Program-made: the position numbers and the translations under genes
NCBI GenBank assembly: GCA_029237695.1
Contig: CM055275.1
Coordinates: 84,190,068 to 84,254,067 of the forward strand
Origin: Conchocele bisecta
Lineage: Eukaryota > Mollusca > Bivalvia > Lucinida > Thyasiridae
Direction: 5' to 3'
Length of the DNA stretch: 64,000 bases
In this document: positions 11,752-23,815 of the stretch, piece after piece
Numbering within the stretch: the first letter of the stretch is position 1
Layout: every line of letters starts with the position of its first letter
The notes under the pieces: generated by a model
What the model saw: only the letters and a program-made list of their open reading frames with translations
The model's database searches: none
What the model was told of the DNA's origin: nothing

Positions 11752-12057
11752 TGAGGCCGTCACTGCCCACAGTGGAGCAGGTCGGTGAGGCCGAGGCGGA
11801 ATCCTCCGTGACGGTCCGGTGTACAACGTCTGGCTTCCGTCCCGCCACCGGTATCGCCATGACCTGGACATACAAAGGCAGTACAATCGCACCTATAGCG
11901 GCACCATCCATCACCGGTAAAGACCCGTACACGGCGACGTCCACACAACAGTTCCCTGTACAGAAGGCGGACAACGGAGGGAGGCCTGAGTGTACAGTAT
12001 CAGACACAACTACACTGGAGACGCCACTGACAGCATCAATCACCATCGTTGTCCACT
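11752..12057 (+). CDS. Ig-domain exon 1 of a receptor-like gene
   Basis: This 306-bp exon is flanked by ATTTACTACAG and GTAAGTATA and is phase 1 at both ends, the usual form of extracellular Ig-module exons. It encodes one Ig domain: B-strand SSVTVRC, C-strand MTWTYKG with the core tryptophan, a loop with APSITG, and ADNGGRPECTVSD carrying the second cysteine, ending near ITIVVH. There is no signal peptide, so upstream exons must exist outside the window or were missed. A truncated duplicate lies at 62451-62617. The exon is bracketed on both sides by tandem copies of its own edges. Confidence 0.8.
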
Positions 12058-12960
12058 GTAAGTATATTGTGGCTATGTACTAACACTCGAGACGCAACTC
12101 ACATCATCAACCACCATTGTTGTCCAGTGTAAGTATAGTGTAAGTATAGTGTAGCTTAAACCACCATTGTTGTCCAATGTAAGTATAGTGTGGCTATGTA
12201 ACAACACTGGAGACGCCACTCACAGCATCAACCACCATTGATGTCCACTGTAAGTATATTGTGGCTATGTAACAACATTGGAGACGCCACTCACAGCATC
12301 AACTGCCATTAGTGTCCACTGTAAGTATATTGTGGCATCAGCCACCATTGTTGTCCACTGTAAGTATATTGTGGCTATTTAACAACACTGGAGACTCAAC
12401 TCACATCATCAACCACGATTGCTGTCCACTGTAAGTATATCGTGGCATCAGCCACCATTGTTGTCCACTGTAAGTGTATTGTGGCTATGTAACAACACTG
12501 GAGAGGCCACTCACAACATCAACCGCCAATATTGTCCACTGTAATTATATTGTGGCATCATCCACAATTGTTGTCCACTGTAAGTATATTGTGGCTATGT
12601 AGCAACACTGGAGACGCCACTCACAGCATCAACCGCTATTGTTGTCAACTGTAAGTTTCTAGTGGTTATGTAACGGTACAAACTCACTTATACTCGTACA
12701 GGGGTTTGCTGTACATGAGGGGGAGGGGGGGGGGTGGACAGCGGAGCAGATGTTTGTGGTCTTGAATATGAAAGTATGCACAACACTGGCGACACACACC
12801 ACTCACTGCATCAAACACCATCCGCTGTAAGTATATATTATTTTGTAATGTATCTGTAGATACACATATACAGTGGTTTACTGCTCAGGGGATGGACAAC
12901 GGAGCACCACTCACAAACTCGACCACCATTGGCGTCCGCTGTAAGTATATATTGTTGTAA
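12058..12960 (+). repeat. Tandem array of the exon end, donor site and intron start of the preceding Ig exon
   Basis: After the real donor at 12058, about ten degenerate copies follow. Each contains ACACTGGAGACGCCACTCAC, ATCAACCACCATTGTTGTCC (the end of the Ig exon), ACTGTAAGTATA (donor) and TTGTGGCTATGTA (intron start), at roughly 60-120 bp spacing. Later, more diverged copies occur near 12815 and 12935, after a G-rich block at 12718-12736. Many retain a consensus GTAAGT. Confidence 0.8.
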
Positions 12961-13043
12961 TGTAACGGTACAGGCACAGTGGGTGGACAACGGTGGTATT
13001 GAATATTAAATTATATTGACATAATCGACATTGAATTATTAAA

Positions 13044-13272
13044 TGTGGCTTTGACTGGAGAAATGGGTCATATGGGTTTTGCAACCAGTGTAGATCCAGA
13101 TCACCTGTGCATACACACAATGTGATCAGGATCTGCACTATTGCTCATTCCATCAATGGAACACCTGTCATTGTTCTCCCAAGCACTATTGATCGTTACC
13201 AGGCTACAGGAGGGTGTTATTGAGTTACACTGGTCACAAATCACTTAAGCCCCATTTCTCCAGTCGCAGACA
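13044..13272. mobile_element. Palindromic MITE with GACTGGAGAAATGGGGCT-type termini
   Basis: The left end TGTGGCTTTGACTGGAGAAATG and the right end CATTTCTCCAGTCGCAGACACA are inverted repeats, and the interior ATCCAGATCACCTGTGC and GTGATCAGGATCTGCAC are also complementary. The whole element could fold on itself. Other copies are at 29.02, 32.90, 52.07, 61.57 and 62.65 kb. It has no coding capacity. A convincing target-site duplication was not identified. Confidence 0.75.
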
Positions 13273-13972
13273 CAAATGTGTCCATTTACAACCTAACATG
13301 GGCCGAAATATATAGTGACTGATGTAGTGAAAATAACAGCAAATGTAAAGTTACGATGCATCTTGGCTTATTACCTCAGACATTATCCAAGAATATAAAA
13401 GTTAAAATTTGAAAATAAGTCAACATATAATAAAATGTATTTGAACAAATCTATTTTAGATGCCATGTTAAAATCCCATTGAGAAAAATATATGTTTTTC
13501 CAATGTTTTCAACGACCTACTTTTTCTGCTTCAGTGACATAGACATAGTCATGTTAAGTGTTTGTGTTCAGTCCGTTTGTTGCTCCCAGTAACAGATACA
13601 ACCACACACAATAGACAATATCATCTGCTAATGGTGTACACCAGAATCTGCCGTACACGACACAATCTTCATTTGACACTTTCCAAACATCAAATGTCAA
13701 TCAGTCATCATTTTTATGCCACACCACTATCGTAGATGTGCACAGTTTATTTCAAGCTATTACTCAACCCCCGGGTCATGGATTATCTCTCTTGTTTCCA
13801 GCTGGTACATGAGTAACGACTAGTATTGATGTTTACGTACATACATATAATAGGTATACAGTGTGTATATATTTTTCACAGTACGCATGATCTTGCCATA
13901 TAAATCTTGCCCTCACGTATGGTCCACTTACATTCAACGGAGGAATCAACTCTATGTCTCTCTATATTACAG
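13273..13972. other. Intron DNA, homologous to 62.88-63.76 kb
   Basis: The intron between Ig exons 1 and 2. From 13273 to about 13740 it closely matches 62.88-63.76 kb, except that the latter carries a 437-bp insertion after CATGTTAA (here uninterrupted at 13550-13557). Confidence 0.7.
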
Positions 13973-14248
13973 ATGCTCCTGAATGGGTAAATGTGACCGG
14001 TAGTAGTCCATTCACAGCCAACGGGGACCATCTGACACTAACGTGTGCCTTTGTGGATGGTAATCCGAGGTCGACGTCCATCAGTTGGAGTCGGACGTCC
14101 AGAACGGGTACAGTTACTCTGCCATCGTCTGCCCAGACCAACCTGGTATTGACGCCCACGCGGGACGACGACGGCGACAACATCACGTGTACGGCCGACA
14201 ACGGTGTCCGGGCGGTGTCCAGTGGGCCCTTCATACTGGACCTCCACT
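13973..14248 (+). CDS. Ig-domain exon 2
   Basis: A 276-bp, phase 1-1 exon between TCTCTATATTACAG and GTACGT. It encodes APEWVNVTG, then DHLTLTCAFVDGNP (first cysteine), SISWSRTS (core tryptophan), VLTPTRDDDGDNITC (the D-x-G-x-x-x-C segment with the second cysteine) and ends near FILDLH. This is a standard I/C2-set domain. The long intron that follows holds a pogo element. Confidence 0.85.
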
Positions 14249-14627
14249 GTACGTATGGCTTATAGTATTCTCTGTTTTAATGGAGAAATATATTGTCATA
14301 TTGCATTGTATTTTAACTGGGGAAAGGTACATAGTTATTTTGTGATTTCAAGGTCACAGTTTGAGTAGTTTACACTATTTCTTGTAAATCTTCATAGAAT
14401 CCACTACAGCTGAGTATGTACTTACACTTATTGCATCTATTAGACGGGATTTGGTATTTGTCATTATAAAACGGCGCTTTACCCACAGCTCCCGAATCAT
14501 TATATTGTGCATATAGTCGACACACCGTTTGTCTGTCCGAGATTTGCGCTATAAGTATTCGGCTAGATAGGAGGGTCATCCAATAAATAATGACAATGAA
14601 TATGTAAGTTCATAATTATATATCCCT

Positions 14628-17498
14628 CTTTCTCCTATCTTCGGAGCTTGCACTAACTTCGGGGCTTTCCTTTTATTCACTCGCAATGGCAGCTCGCGAC
14701 TTTTATGACGTCACCTTTCATTCAATCCGGAAGTAAACAGTACGATGTCACTACTCAAGGAAGAAAATGAGAAAAAAAACAGGTATTTGAATCCAATTTT
14801 GGTGTTAAAAATTACTTTTTATGGTGAAATATTTTTATCAAATCGATTGACACAATTTGCAAATAAGTTATTTTTCGTTTTATTTGCAAAAATCTAGCTC
14901 CAATTTTACTTTCAGCGTCTTTGACAACTGGTCATGTGACATTTTGAACGGAGTGACTTAGATGCTTGAGTCAACAATTATGTTTAGTGTCTATTTTCAC
15001 GTTCGATTTTCACAGAAACAATTATTGTTATCTATCATTAGAGATTCCTTCCAAATCTGACTAGGAATTCAACACAAAGTTTGTCAACACACGTACACTG
15101 ATTTATCCTTCCTAACTAAGGGCTGGTGACATATTCAATCACTATTCTTGACCTTCTGTCTGTATTTAGTTATGATTTAAACCCATTATGCAGGCCCTTA
15201 GCCAGAGGGGGGGGGTTAGATGTACATTTTTTAGCCTGGAGCAGTCGAGGTCCACTTTTGTAGACCACCCTAGATACCTTCGAAACGACACCCCCCCCCT
15301 TCAAACAGGTCTGGCTTCGCGCCTGTTATGTATTAATTTTTTGGAAGTGCTAGTTTTTTTCAGTTGGTGCAAAATGTGTTGTTATTGATTTTCAGGCCAA
15401 ACCTCAGAAGATTAAGAAACGAAATTACAGAAATACATACAGCAAAGAGGCATTGCTTGCTGCCTATAATGAAGTTAGAGCAAAAGGTCTGCCAGTTCAG
15501 ACGGTCGCGACGAAGTATAGTGTGCCTCCACAAACACTTAGGGACAGGGTTCAGGGAAGAATAGACCCTGATGACTGGTCTCCCGGTCCAGAGACTCTAT
15601 TCACCAAGGAAGAAGAGCTAGTTTTGGTGGAGCATGTTGAGGTGTTGGCCCAGTTGGGGTATGGTTACACTAATGTACAGCTCCAACACCTCGCGTGAGA
15701 CATGGCTTTCGACTTACAAATAAGTGGCTGTACTCGTTCCTTGGCCGATGGGGTAGTCGACTTGCATCCTTGAACCAAAGACGTTTGGAAAGCACGCGTG
15801 CTAAATGATCTACTCCAGAGATAGTGGAGTCATACTGTACAAATCTAGAAGATGTGTTGGACAAATATCACTTGAAAGATAAGCCACACTTTATATACAA
15901 CCTTGATGAAACAGCCATTCAGCCGGGGCATAGACCACCCAATGTAATTGCACCACCTAACAGTAAACCACAGTCGGTTACATCGCCCCGATCTACAACA
16001 GTTACAGTTATTGGGTGTGTGAATGCAATTGGCAATAGTTTGCCACCTTTTGTTGTATTTAAGGGAAAGCGTTTCATGCCAGAGCTAATGAAAGGGGCTA
16101 CTGCAGGGTCAAAATGTGTTATGTCAGACTCTGGTTGGTATAATGCCAAAATATTCCAACAGTATCTCCAAACCCACTTCCTTCCGCTAAGTCGCTCAAA
16201 TGCAAATGACGATCAGCCTATTCTTTTGTTGTATGACGGACATACTTCCCACATATCAACTCCTGTCATTGAGTGGGCCAGGGAACACAACATAATTTTA
16301 TTTGTCCTCCCGCCACATACCAATCATTTACTGCAACCCTTGGATGTTGGTATCTTTGGACCTTTCAATAATTATTACCACACAGAATGTAGTTTGTATA
16401 TGAAGCATAATATGGGTAAAATCATCACCAGGTACGAGATCTGTGACCTAGCATGCAGGGCATATTTGAAAGCAATGTCACCATCTAACATTATGTCAGC
16501 CTTAAAAATAACAGGTATTTTCCCCTTCAGTAAACAGTCTATAGATGCGGACAAACTGTACCCAGCTGAGGCATTCCGAGAAAATGAGCCTGTGAAAAAA
16601 TCATAGCAATGAAGACAGGTAAGGAGGCGGTAGAAAAGTTTTTACAGGCAAAACTGGAAAAGCAAATGCCAGAGACCACCGAAGTTCGATCTGCTACCTG
16701 TGAAAAAACACAATCTAACAAGAGACCAGCAGCAGGTAGAGTAGCAATAACAGAGGACGTGTTTGTGACAAATATGAAACAATATGAAATTAACAAATCA
16801 GCAAAAGAAACCCTGACTGACCCCATGACAATCACTGACAACATAACTCATTCTAAGCCAAAAGCAAAGAAAATGCTAACTGCCCACTTTGATCCAAAAC
16901 CATCAACCAGTGGTACACATGTCACACACAGTAACGAAGATATTATCCTAGACTCGGACTGCTCATTTGAGGAAGAAATACTTGAGGAAGATCTTTGCTG
17001 TGTGTGTCATATGGCCTCACATGATATACTGGATGACTTTCCTTACCTGGAGAGTGTAAACTGGGCAGAGTGTGAAAAGTGTGGGCACTGGACACATTTA
17101 ACATTTTGCACAAATGTCACTGTAGTCCGGAGACATAATACATTTTCTTTGTCCACATTGTATGTAGTCATATAACTTTGAAATAACTGTTTTTTTATGA
17201 ATAAAAAAAAACACATTAACAATATATAACAAATATGAGTGTCGAATATGCATAAATGTACTGTATATTATTTTAAAAAAAATATATATAAAAAATCTAT
17301 AAAAATGGTGTAAAAAAAAAACGATCCCATGATAAAATTTAACCAAAATTATGTTAAATGAACTGTGTTTTTGAAGAAATACTGTGATTTGCAAACCAGA
17401 TACAATTTTCATTCATACAACGCTACAAACTACACTGTGAAGTGGGTGCACCGATACAGGCGGGATATAGAAGTTTAAAACACGAAGATAGGAGAAAG
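14628..17498 (+). mobile_element. Pogo/Tigger-like DNA transposon (inactive)
   Basis: A broken pogo-family transposase lies between 16-bp inverted repeats: CTTTCTCCTATCTTCG at 14628-14643 and its complement at 17483-17498. The complement of the right end extends to CAGCTAGGCGCTTTCTCC, a start typical of pogo-type termini, while the left outer end does not match. The borders are therefore provisional and a TA target duplication was not confirmed. The size (about 2.9 kb) fits the family. It sits in an intron in the same orientation as the host gene. Confidence 0.6.
15400..17175 (+). pseudogene. Pogo-like transposase with DDD catalytic domain and C-terminal zinc-finger segment
   Basis: The N-terminal helix-turn-helix reads RNTYSKEALLAAYNEV...PVQTVATKYSVPPQTLRDRV. 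The catalytic part (from about 15824) has NLDETAIQPGHRP with the first aspartate, LLYDGHTSHIS with the second and NHLLQPLDVGIFGPF with the third. The C-terminus (16609-17175) is acidic and ends in a Cys/His cluster, LCCVCHMAS...WAECEKCGHWTHLTFC, like the PHD-type tails of many animal pogo proteins. Lesions: a frameshift near 15690, a TGA near 15807 and a frameshift at an A-run near 16600. It cannot make an intact transposase. Confidence 0.8.
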
Positions 17499-17499
17499 C

Positions 17500-19556
17500 G
17501 CCTAGCTGATTTAGATCACAACGGCCGACATCTAGAAGGTGCGTTTGTTATACCGACTTTTGTTTTTAATATTTGTTGTTGTTGCACATTATTTGCATGG
17601 TGTTACAGGTTTCATTTGTATTCATAATGTTTGCTGATGTCCATCTATACTCCGCTCACTGTAAAAGGCATGTACTAGGGCCCCGAAGATACATCCAAAG
17701 AGGCTAGTGCGTATATGTGAATGAAATTTGGCATGCCGCTATACTGACAATTCGTCAATGACATCGCATTACAGTATTTCACTGCGTAATGTGACGTCGT
17801 ACTGATATGACGTCATCATCTCATATGTAAAACTAATTTGTACTCTCTGTCCAGAATAGCTTGAAAATGCATGCAGTTGAGGTCATTGGTGACGCCTTAT
17901 GTCTGGGACATTATATGTCATCCTCTTCATTATTTGGATTTAAGTGCGACTTAAACGTATTTAGACGGACTCCAGTATCCCCCCCCCCCACCACTCACAC
18001 ACACACAACTAGTTGCGTGGTTATAAACACACAGACGGTTGCATTGTATGATTCTGGTTCCGACATATAGACGGAAACGGTTTGAAATATTTGTATGTTA
18101 GAGTGATGGCTGATGAATAACTTTGGCCTGGGTGTCATTTTCGGAAGTGGTGCCAAAGTTATGAAATTCAAGATCACGTCCAAGACGGCAGCGAATTTTG
18201 AGCATATGGCCGATAACACAAAATTGTTTTTACAGAACTTGCCATTTAATTAGATTTTTATTTTGTTTACCGTTTTTGTATTTGACGGAAAAACCACTAT
18301 GACAGCCAATATTCAAGATCAAATTGCAAAAAGAAGGAAATACTTACAATTCTACCTCATAAACTTTTCATCTGGGAGTTTGAAAAAAAATCCTAGGCAT
18401 TGGATTGGCAAAAGCTGGGCAGTTGGGCGGACGTCGGTTAGCGGCGGGCGGCAGCGGGCATTACTGTACCACATAGAACCACTATACCTATCACATACCA
18501 CTTTTCAACATGTGGCCTGTTTTGACTTTCAATGTTAAAGTCTTCGTGTTTAAATCTGTTTCTCACTTACTTTACCACATATTACTTGTAGGATTCCTTT
18601 AATCATGTTAATAGTTGGACAGTTTATCGATTTGAACATGTGGGACGCAATCATACCACCAATGGTATGACCGTTACCTTGTTACCTTCAAAATGATGCT
18701 GAATCACTTAGCCATTTTTTTATGTCAAAAACTTTGTAAGACTTTCTCAAATGACTTTGAAATTAGAGTTATTTTAAAGTTGTTTTTTTGTATACACAAT
18801 TTCTAGTTAGACTCCAGTATGTCCATGTTTTACAACATAATGTCTCGTTATTGTATATGTTAGACGTGTGTATGCCAATTATTTCTGGCATGGGTGTCAT
18901 TCTAGAAAGTGGAGCCAACTGTATTAAATTCAATATGGCGTCCAAAATGGCCGTCAGGTTCTTTTAACAAATGCATGAAAGCACACGACTACATGTAGTT
19001 ATATCGAGATTACTTAGTTGAATTTTTCTTATGTTTAATTCAATTGTGTCTGTTAGTCTCTTATGACCACCACCATCCAATAGGGAAAGCAAATTAGATG
19101 ATAAGTTCAAGGTGATACTGAATGTATCTAAACAAACAGTTTGGGACCGGATTATTGTTATCATTTAACATATAATGGTTTTATTGCTTAAAAACGTGAG
19201 CGGGTGGAATCTCTATTTCACACCTTTCTACTTCTAGTCACACGTGTAATTCGCGGGAGTTGATGTAAATTGTATGTTGGTAACAATGAACCCAAACCAC
19301 CAAATACACAGAAATAACAGATAAAACACCGAATATGTCGGCTAGTTGTCGCATTTGTTTGTCAGCTTTCGATGTCGTACACAACCAGTCACGGAAATAC
19401 CATGCTTGGCCGTACCACGCCATCTCAGGAATGAGTAGTGACGTAATGCCATCCAACAACTCATATACCGCTGCCAAGTTGTTGAATGTACGTTACAACG
19501 ACAAACTCACCCGACTACTGCCCTGACGTGTACGGCCACTAGTATAATGTAGATAT
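17500..19556. other. Intron DNA, no gene recognised
   Basis: No domain-bearing frames were seen on either strand. There is a C-run near 17981 and scattered old-repeat motifs (AATATGGCGTCCAAAATGG near 18932). Confidence 0.4.
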
Positions 19557-20041
19557 CGCCTTGGTTTCATTACAGACAGCCATATGACCTCGATCCCTGG
19601 TAGCGACGCCACAGTAATGGCGTGCGCCCCGACTACTGTTCTGACGTGTACGGCCATCAGTATAATGCATATATCACCAAGGTTACATTACAGACAGCCC
19701 CGTGGCCGCGATGCCTGATTGAGACGTCACAGTAACTGAGGGCGCCCCGACTACTGCCATGACGTGCACGGCCACACGTATAATGTAGATACCACCGTTG
19801 TTACATTACAGACAGCGCCGTGGCCTCGATCCGAGGTGGAGACGTCACAGTAAAGGAGGGCCTCCCGACTGCCCTGACATGTATGGCCACCAGTATAATG
19901 TAGATATCACCGTGGTTACATTACAGACAGCGCCGTGGCCTCGATCCGAGGTGGAGACGTCACAGTAAAGGAGGGCCTCCCGACTGCCCTGACATGTATG
20001 GCCACCAGTATAATGTAGATATCACCGTGGTTACATTATAG
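19557..20041 (+). repeat. Tandem array of acceptor plus first part of the next Ig exon, four extra copies
   Basis: The exon-like starts are 19576, 19694, 19812 and 19927, and the real exon starts at 20042, so the period is 115-118 bp. Each unit has a GTTACATTACAG acceptor, ACAGCGCCGTGGCCTCGATCC, then GTCACAGTAA..GAGGGC, CCCGACT and CCCTGAC.TGTAYGGCCACC (up to just after the first Ig cysteine). It then switches to AGTATAATGTAGATATCACC, which leads into the next acceptor. No copy continues into the rest of the Ig fold. The unit's switch point coincides with a GTA that follows ACC in the real exon (ACCAGTAAG). Confidence 0.85.
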
Positions 20042-20326
20042 ACAGCGCCGTGGCTTCAATCCCGGGTGGAGATGTCACAGTAACAGAGGGCTCGCCGACT
20101 ACTGCCCTGACGTGTACGGCCACCAGTAAGCCGGCCCCCACCTTCACCTGGTACAAGGACGGTAAGGCTACACTGGAGAATGGACCTGGGACTTGGGCTG
20201 GCAACCACTGGACATACACGTACAATATCCAGGATGTGCATCGTGGTCAGGCCGGCCGGTATCGGTGTCGGGTCGATAACGGAGTCGGCTCATCGAACAG
20301 CGCGGACATGGAGCTGATCGTGCAGT
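20042..20326 (+). CDS. Ig-domain exon 3
   Basis: A 285-bp, phase 1-1 exon between ACATTATAG and GTAAGT. It encodes SAVASIPGGDVTVTEG, then TALTCTATSKPAPTFTWYKDG (first cysteine and core tryptophan) and VHRGQAGRYRCRVDNGVGSS (the D/G-x-Y-x-C segment), ending MELIVQ. It is a textbook I-set domain of nephrin/hemicentin type. The internal ACCAGTAAGCC is a possible cryptic donor at the exact place where the upstream partial copies end. Confidence 0.9.
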
Positions 20327-20721
20327 GTAAGTTACTGTCAACCTCTGCTAGCACAGTTGTGAGTCAGGCGTGTCTGCACAGGAATGCATTACAGATTGTA
20401 CTGAATTAACGTCGATACTGAATGATAGTCGATTATCCACTGAATAACGATAATTATACCCACTTTTTTATGTATAAATAAATGTAATATCTTTATTTGC
20501 ATATTCATATGAATATGTTGGTTTACGATTATTTGTTACAAATTGTGTTTTGTTAACCAGACGTGCATTGGTCGCATAATCTAATTAATTTAGTTTGTTA
20601 CTAAAATAGGCTTATATATATGTAGCATTTTGTGAATTGTCTTTGTTCTTTTGTTTGTTTATAATTGTCAGTTTTTTAGTTGTGATATAAATACTCGTGT
20701 TGGGGATAATGTCCAATTCAG

Positions 20722-21009
20722 ATCCCCCAGATGTTGTGGCTACGGCGACAGTGAATAGTCAGTATGTGGACCTGACGTGTTCGCGGTCTGGTGTTCCCAG
20801 CATCTACCTGTACTCAAACTGGGTGCAGACGTGGCCGGGGTACGGGGAGATAACTCGCCCCATACTGGAAGCCGCCGCAACTCTCCGACTGTCCAACATG
20901 ACTTATGCAATTTCTGGTGTATACACATGCCGGGTCAGCAATGGGGTAGCACCGTATGGCACCAGTGAGCTCATCAGGACAGCTTCTACTGAGGCTCTCA
21001 CAATCAAAT
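20722..21009 (+). CDS. Ig-domain exon 4
   Basis: A 288-bp, phase 1-1 exon from TGTCCAATTCAG to GTTCGT, a weak donor. It encodes PPDVVATATVNSQYVDLTC, SIYLYSNWVQTW (core tryptophan), LRLSNMTYAISGVYTCRVSNG and TEALTIK. An alternative acceptor 9 bp further in (CCCCCAG) keeps the same phase. Confidence 0.85.
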
Positions 21010-22509
21010 GTTCGTGCTACATACTATTATACAATAATCATGTTATTTACAATTCGTTATAACATCAACATACGATCACCTCAGTTTGCTTTTGGAGAAT
21101 TTGCAAACATTTAAATAAACAGTTTGAACAATAGAAGTATATGAATGGCCGTTCTACAGTCAGAAGAAATTCATGGACTGTGTATTGCGTGATGATGAGC
21201 AGCCATTACATTGCATAACCAATACATATTAAAGTCTTACATGACACCACCGCCGCATATTTAATAGAAGAAAGCATGGTTCTAGAAGATAAAATTGTAC
21301 ACAAAGAAATACACTACATGCCATGGCAACGCCTGATACGGTCGGAAAAGCAAATAATATACACGTATTATTAAGTATAGCTGTAGCGGACCACACCGGA
21401 AGAGGTTTATACCTAATCAGCATTTGATTCAAAGATAATTGTTTTGTAAATGTTACGGAATACATGTATTACATATATATATATATGGACATTCAACTGT
21501 TGCTGTACGGCGCACATAGTTTCCATCACGGCCATCTTAGTATTCACATGTTATCGGTCAGTTTCACCACTTGTAAGGTTTGACACATGCAGCAAAAGGT
21601 ATGACAGGTAAATTAATAAAACTTCGTACAACATGCTATCAATTATATCATGCCTATACATACACCATGATCGATGCATTGGTTATGATTAAGGTCATGC
21701 TACACTGCGTAAATCATCAAGTCACTGCATTCACCTAATTTCAGTGCTACTGGTATGAAAATATTACCACATATAGTCTGCTAGCAACACGCTTATGATG
21801 GCAGCACAAACAAAATATATATACCTTATTGCACTCAATACAGTAAGCATGGTAAATAATATGTGTACTATTAAAATAGCCTATATGGTTGTACACACAA
21901 TATAGACTCATTGAGATTTCGGTGTTTTATAAAAACAAAAATACGAACATTTATCAGATTAGGTATTGACTGGAATTACATGTAATGGATAGGATGCATA
22001 TATATATTTTAAACATGTTGTACCTAATTGTATTTCGTTATCTATCACATCCTGAGCTACATGTGTCGAACGCTACAACAAGTGCAACTGGCCGATAGAT
22101 GGTCCATGCTAACATGGCTCAGAAGGCAATTCAATGCACAGTAGAGTATACACTAAGCCTAACAGGGTCAGATACACCTTATACAAATATTTAATCAAAC
22201 TTTGTAAGCTAGTGTCTTCGAAACAACTGTCATTCCTTAAGCCGTTAACATAATAACTTAACACTGGTTACGTTGTTCGACCACATAGGCTGATTGATTC
22301 TAAATTGGCGCATTATCTGCGATAGAGTTGTACTAGTTGTGGAATTGATACCATTTACGGGTTATAGTTTTTGGTAGCGGGCTGAGCAGTCTATGTCCGG
22401 ATATACCGTATTTATAGCAGCTAGATATACTCTGCCATGTTCTGCTATCGTGATAAACCCTAACCCTAACCCTTCTAATTTACTGATACATACCAGGCGT
22501 ATGTTTCAG
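21010..22509. other. Intron DNA, no gene recognised
   Basis: AT-rich intron with no supported feature, apart from a short telomere-like run of two to three CCCTAA units near 22458. Confidence 0.4.
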
Positions 22510-22860
22510 CACGTCCAGTTATCGTTACACCAATCAGTGCGGTAAATGACATACACAAGTTTGCTGTGAAGCTGGGCCACCCCGCCAGTGTCACCGCCAC
22601 ATATTACTCACCGGCCACGCCGACGCTGGTTATCTGCTACAAAGTTATCGGCAACGTTCGACAATCTCCGTCGGTTGGTAACTTGACAACAGAGGAGACA
22701 CAGATAAACCTGCCTGTATTCAGTAGCATGGTGCCGACAATGGGAACCAGATCAACTGTCACGTGGACAATTATGACAGAGTCCGGACTGGGTGTCTACG
22801 ACATTGTCATAACCAACGCGATAGGCGAGGCGTCCGTGTTAATGGAAGCTGTTATGGAAA
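22510..22860 (+). CDS. Exon 5: divergent Ig-like domain
   Basis: A 351-bp, phase 1-1 exon between TATGTTTCAG and GTAAAA. It encodes RPVIVTPISAVNDIHKFAVKLGHPASV, then TLVICYKV, and ends VTWTIMTESGLGVYDIVITNAIGEASV. The G-x-Y-D-x-x-x-x-N-x-x-G pattern is that of an Ig F-G hairpin, but the second cysteine is replaced (IVITN) and the position of the core tryptophan is not clear. It is probably a membrane-proximal Ig fold lacking the disulfide. Phase symmetry and position between Ig 4 and FN3 support its inclusion. Confidence 0.7.
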
Positions 22861-23518
22861 GTAAAAACATCCACATTTTGGTTTTCGGTGAACGATAAGT
22901 ATCCTCAGCCATGCCAGTCGTCGTAGAGGAGCGTTTATACAGTTCCGATGCAGACGTTGTATCTTATATTGGCGTATTTATTGACAAATCTATTGCATAT
23001 ATATGTGTTCAAATATGACCGTCGTATATGTATGAGGCGTGCAAGCAAGCAATAGTTGATTACTTCGAATTGGGTTGTGTAATCAACCTAAAACAATATA
23101 CTCGTCTGAGACCAATGGGCGCACGAAACAACACAATACAAAACAGTTCTACATATCCCGAATTATTATTTCGTATACGGAAAACGGTCACAAAAGCAGA
23201 ACAACGTCTCACAAAATGTATGCACCATTGTTGACAGGATGCTGCTATTGCATGTAATATATCATAATACTAATAAGTACATAGAAATTAACGTCATGCC
23301 AAAATCCTTTAGACGAGCCTATATTCCTGAAATATTACTGGCCCACTTTTATGAGCGTCTTTCACACGATTTGATTAGAAAAGTCTTAGTGATTGAATAT
23401 CCGTCTATGAAATGTTCATTCACTGTCAGTATCGCTTGTACATCCAGTTTCTACTATGTTATGATTTGTTTTTCATTGGTCCAAAATTATTCTTAAGTTA
23501 CATTGGCCTCTTCTGCAG
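22861..23518. other. Intron DNA, no gene recognised
   Basis: The intron between the fifth Ig-like exon and the FN3 exon. The short open frames here lack domain features. Confidence 0.5.
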
Positions 23519-23815
23519 GACCACCAGACAACCCAGAACATTTCAAAGTGTTAAACATCCAACCAACACGTGTTGATGTTTCCTGGCAATCGGGGTTTCA
23601 CGGGGGCTATCCACAGACAGCTGTGGTACAATACAGCACAGACGGGGTGACCTGGACCGATGGTACCTCACTGGACACGGGTGTCAGTGTTAGCCGAGAG
23701 CTGAACCAAGCAACAGTGGCCTCGCTCAGTCCCGGGACTCACTACTACCTAAGGATGTATGCACACAACGAGCTGGGATCCAGTCCGGATACATCCATAC
23801 ATAACGTGACAACAG
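23519..23815 (+). CDS. Fibronectin type III domain exon
   Basis: A 297-bp, phase 1-1 exon between CCTCTTCTGCAG and GTGGCA. It encodes PPDNPEHFKVLNIQPTRVDVSW, AVVQYSTDGVTWTDG, and TVASLSPGTHYYLRMYAHNE then LGSSPDTSIHNVTT. This is a classic FN3 fold with the B-strand tryptophan and the L-x-P-x-T-x-Y-x-x-R-x-x-A-x-N signature. A single FN3 after Ig repeats and before the membrane is the nephrin arrangement. Confidence 0.9.

Noticed and set aside
22456..22475. Telomere-like CCCTAA units (also near 49508)
   Set aside because: Only two to three units at each place, too short to claim a telomere relic or fusion point.
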